A stretch of DNA of 7,058 nucleotides from Ignavibacteriales bacterium UBA6490. Lineage in GTDB: Bacteria; Bacteroidota; Ignavibacteria; Ignavibacteriales; Ignavibacteriaceae. The translations under genes were made by a program, and so were the position numbers. The stretch is from assembly GCA_002435365.1 (NCBI GenBank), contig DJMM01000101.1, positions 1 to 7,058 of the forward strand, written 5' to 3'. The notes beneath the pieces are model-generated. The model saw only the letters and a list, made by a program, of their open reading frames with translations. It searched no databases and was not told where the DNA came from. Shown here in pieces: positions 6,507-7,058 of the stretch. The first letter of the stretch is position 1. The number at the start of each line of letters is the position of its first letter.

Positions 6507-7058
6507 TTAACCAAGATAGGATTTCAGGTTTCTGCATCTTGAAGCATGCCTGAGCCTTCTTATTGCTTTTTCTTTTATCTGCCGGACTCTTTCCCTGGTG
6601 AGGTTGAACCGTTCTCCGATCTCCTCGAGTGTCAGCGGATGTTCCTTATTTAATCCGAAATAAAGTGTAAGTACCTCAGTTTCCCTTTGCGACAGGGATG
6701 ATAATGCCCGTTCGATCTCTTTTTTCAATGATTCGCTCATCAGAGTGAAATCGGGGGAAGGCTGCTGATCATTCTGAATCACATCAATAAGCCTGTTTTC
6801 CTCAGCCTGTGAAAAAGGAGCGTCCATGGAGACGTGCCTTCCGGAAATCTTAAGTGTCTCCGAAATTTCGGCTGCATCCATATCCAGCTCTCTTGCAATT
6901 TCGGCTGCACTTGGCTCCCGTTCATACTCCTGTTCAAGATTGCTGTATGCCTTTCCAATCTTATTAAGAGCTCCGACACGGTTAAGCGGAAGTCTAACAA
7001 TTCTTGACTGTTCAGCGAGTGCCTGAAGAATAGACTGCCGAATCCACCATACCGCATA
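6507..7058 (-). CDS. rpoD: RNA polymerase sigma factor, RpoD-like (partial, C-terminal part)
   Basis: The open frame runs from the right edge to a TAA at 6507-6509 and gives 183 residues without their N-terminus. The start lies outside the window; an internal ATG at 6881 is not the real start, because conserved sequence continues upstream of it. Numbered from the edge: region 2.4 YAVWWIRQSI (1-10, contacts the -10 element), then EQSRIVRLPLNRVG (16-29), region 3 with REPSAAEIAREL (47-58), region 4.1 about 111-135 with LSQRETEVLTLYFGL, and region 4.2 helix-turn-helix LTLEEIGERFNLTRERVRQI (142-161), which contacts the -35/-33 element. It ends RHASRCRNLKSYLG, as in Bacteroidota-type primary sigma factors of roughly 290 residues. 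The motifs are those of the primary (group 1) or a closely related group 2 sigma factor, not an ECF or sigma-54 type. It is followed 12 bases later by the lipoprotein gene. Confidence 0.9.
   Translation of the reverse strand, partial: YAVWWIRQSILQALAEQSRIVRLPLNRVGALNKIGKAYSNLEQEYEREPSAAEIARELDMDAAEISETLKISGRHVSMDAPFSQAEENRLIDVIQNDQQPSPDFTLMSESLKKEIERALSSLSQRETEVLTLYFGLNKEHPLTLEEIGERFNLTRERVRQIKEKAIRRLRHASRCRNLKSYLG

Noticed and set aside
6507..6881. The sigma factor as a short 124-residue protein starting at the internal ATG.
   Set aside because: Conserved sigma region 2.4 and region 3 residues continue in frame upstream to the window edge, so this is a gene cut by the window, not a small protein.
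6779..7057. A 92-codon minus-strand frame overlapping the sigma-factor gene.
   Set aside because: It is an out-of-frame reading of the sigma factor, whose own frame gives continuous conserved regions 2.4 to 4.2.

Overview
The window reads as an ordinary chromosomal stretch from a moderately AT-rich Gram-negative bacterium of the Bacteroidota/Ignavibacteria/Chlorobi type. This placement is an inference. It rests on the short, Bacteroidota-like C-terminal half of a primary sigma factor, the lack of clear Shine-Dalgarno sequences before most starts, a TTTG / TAnnTTTG-like promoter candidate, and a lipoprotein with a classical lipobox, which implies an envelope that carries lipoproteins. No mobile element, CRISPR array, tRNA or rRNA was found.

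Layout from left to right. Bases 1-406 (minus) hold the N-terminal 135 residues of a squalene/hydroxysqualene synthase of the HpnC type; the gene runs off the left edge. Bases 407-896 are a 490-base divergent intergenic region with a compact GC-rich, strongly self-complementary island (about 545-664) inside very AT-rich flanks. Bases 897-2498 (plus) encode full-length peptide chain release factor 3. It converges tail-to-tail, with 5 bases between stop codons, on a minus-strand PHP-domain metallohydrolase (2504-3544). Upstream of that on the minus strand come a zinc/cadmium/lead-exporting P1B-2 ATPase (3605-5677), a NlpC/P60 cell-wall endopeptidase lipoprotein (5832-6494) and the C-terminal 183 residues of an RpoD-like sigma factor (6507-7058), which runs off the right edge.

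The minus-strand genes from the sigma factor to the PHP protein are co-oriented. Only the sigma factor and the lipoprotein (12-base gap) look tightly linked; the ATPase follows after 154 bases that contain a perfect hairpin, and the PHP gene after a further 60 bases. The genes share no obvious pathway: they cover transcription initiation, cell-wall turnover, metal efflux, translation termination and isoprenoid/hopanoid lipid synthesis.

No gene here forms an evidently new system. The feature that best deserves a second look is the GC-rich island at about 545-664. It can fold into a 14-position closing helix around two 7-bp hairpins, has no convincing reading frame, and matches no RNA family I could recognise. 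It is a candidate noncoding RNA or dispersed structured repeat.
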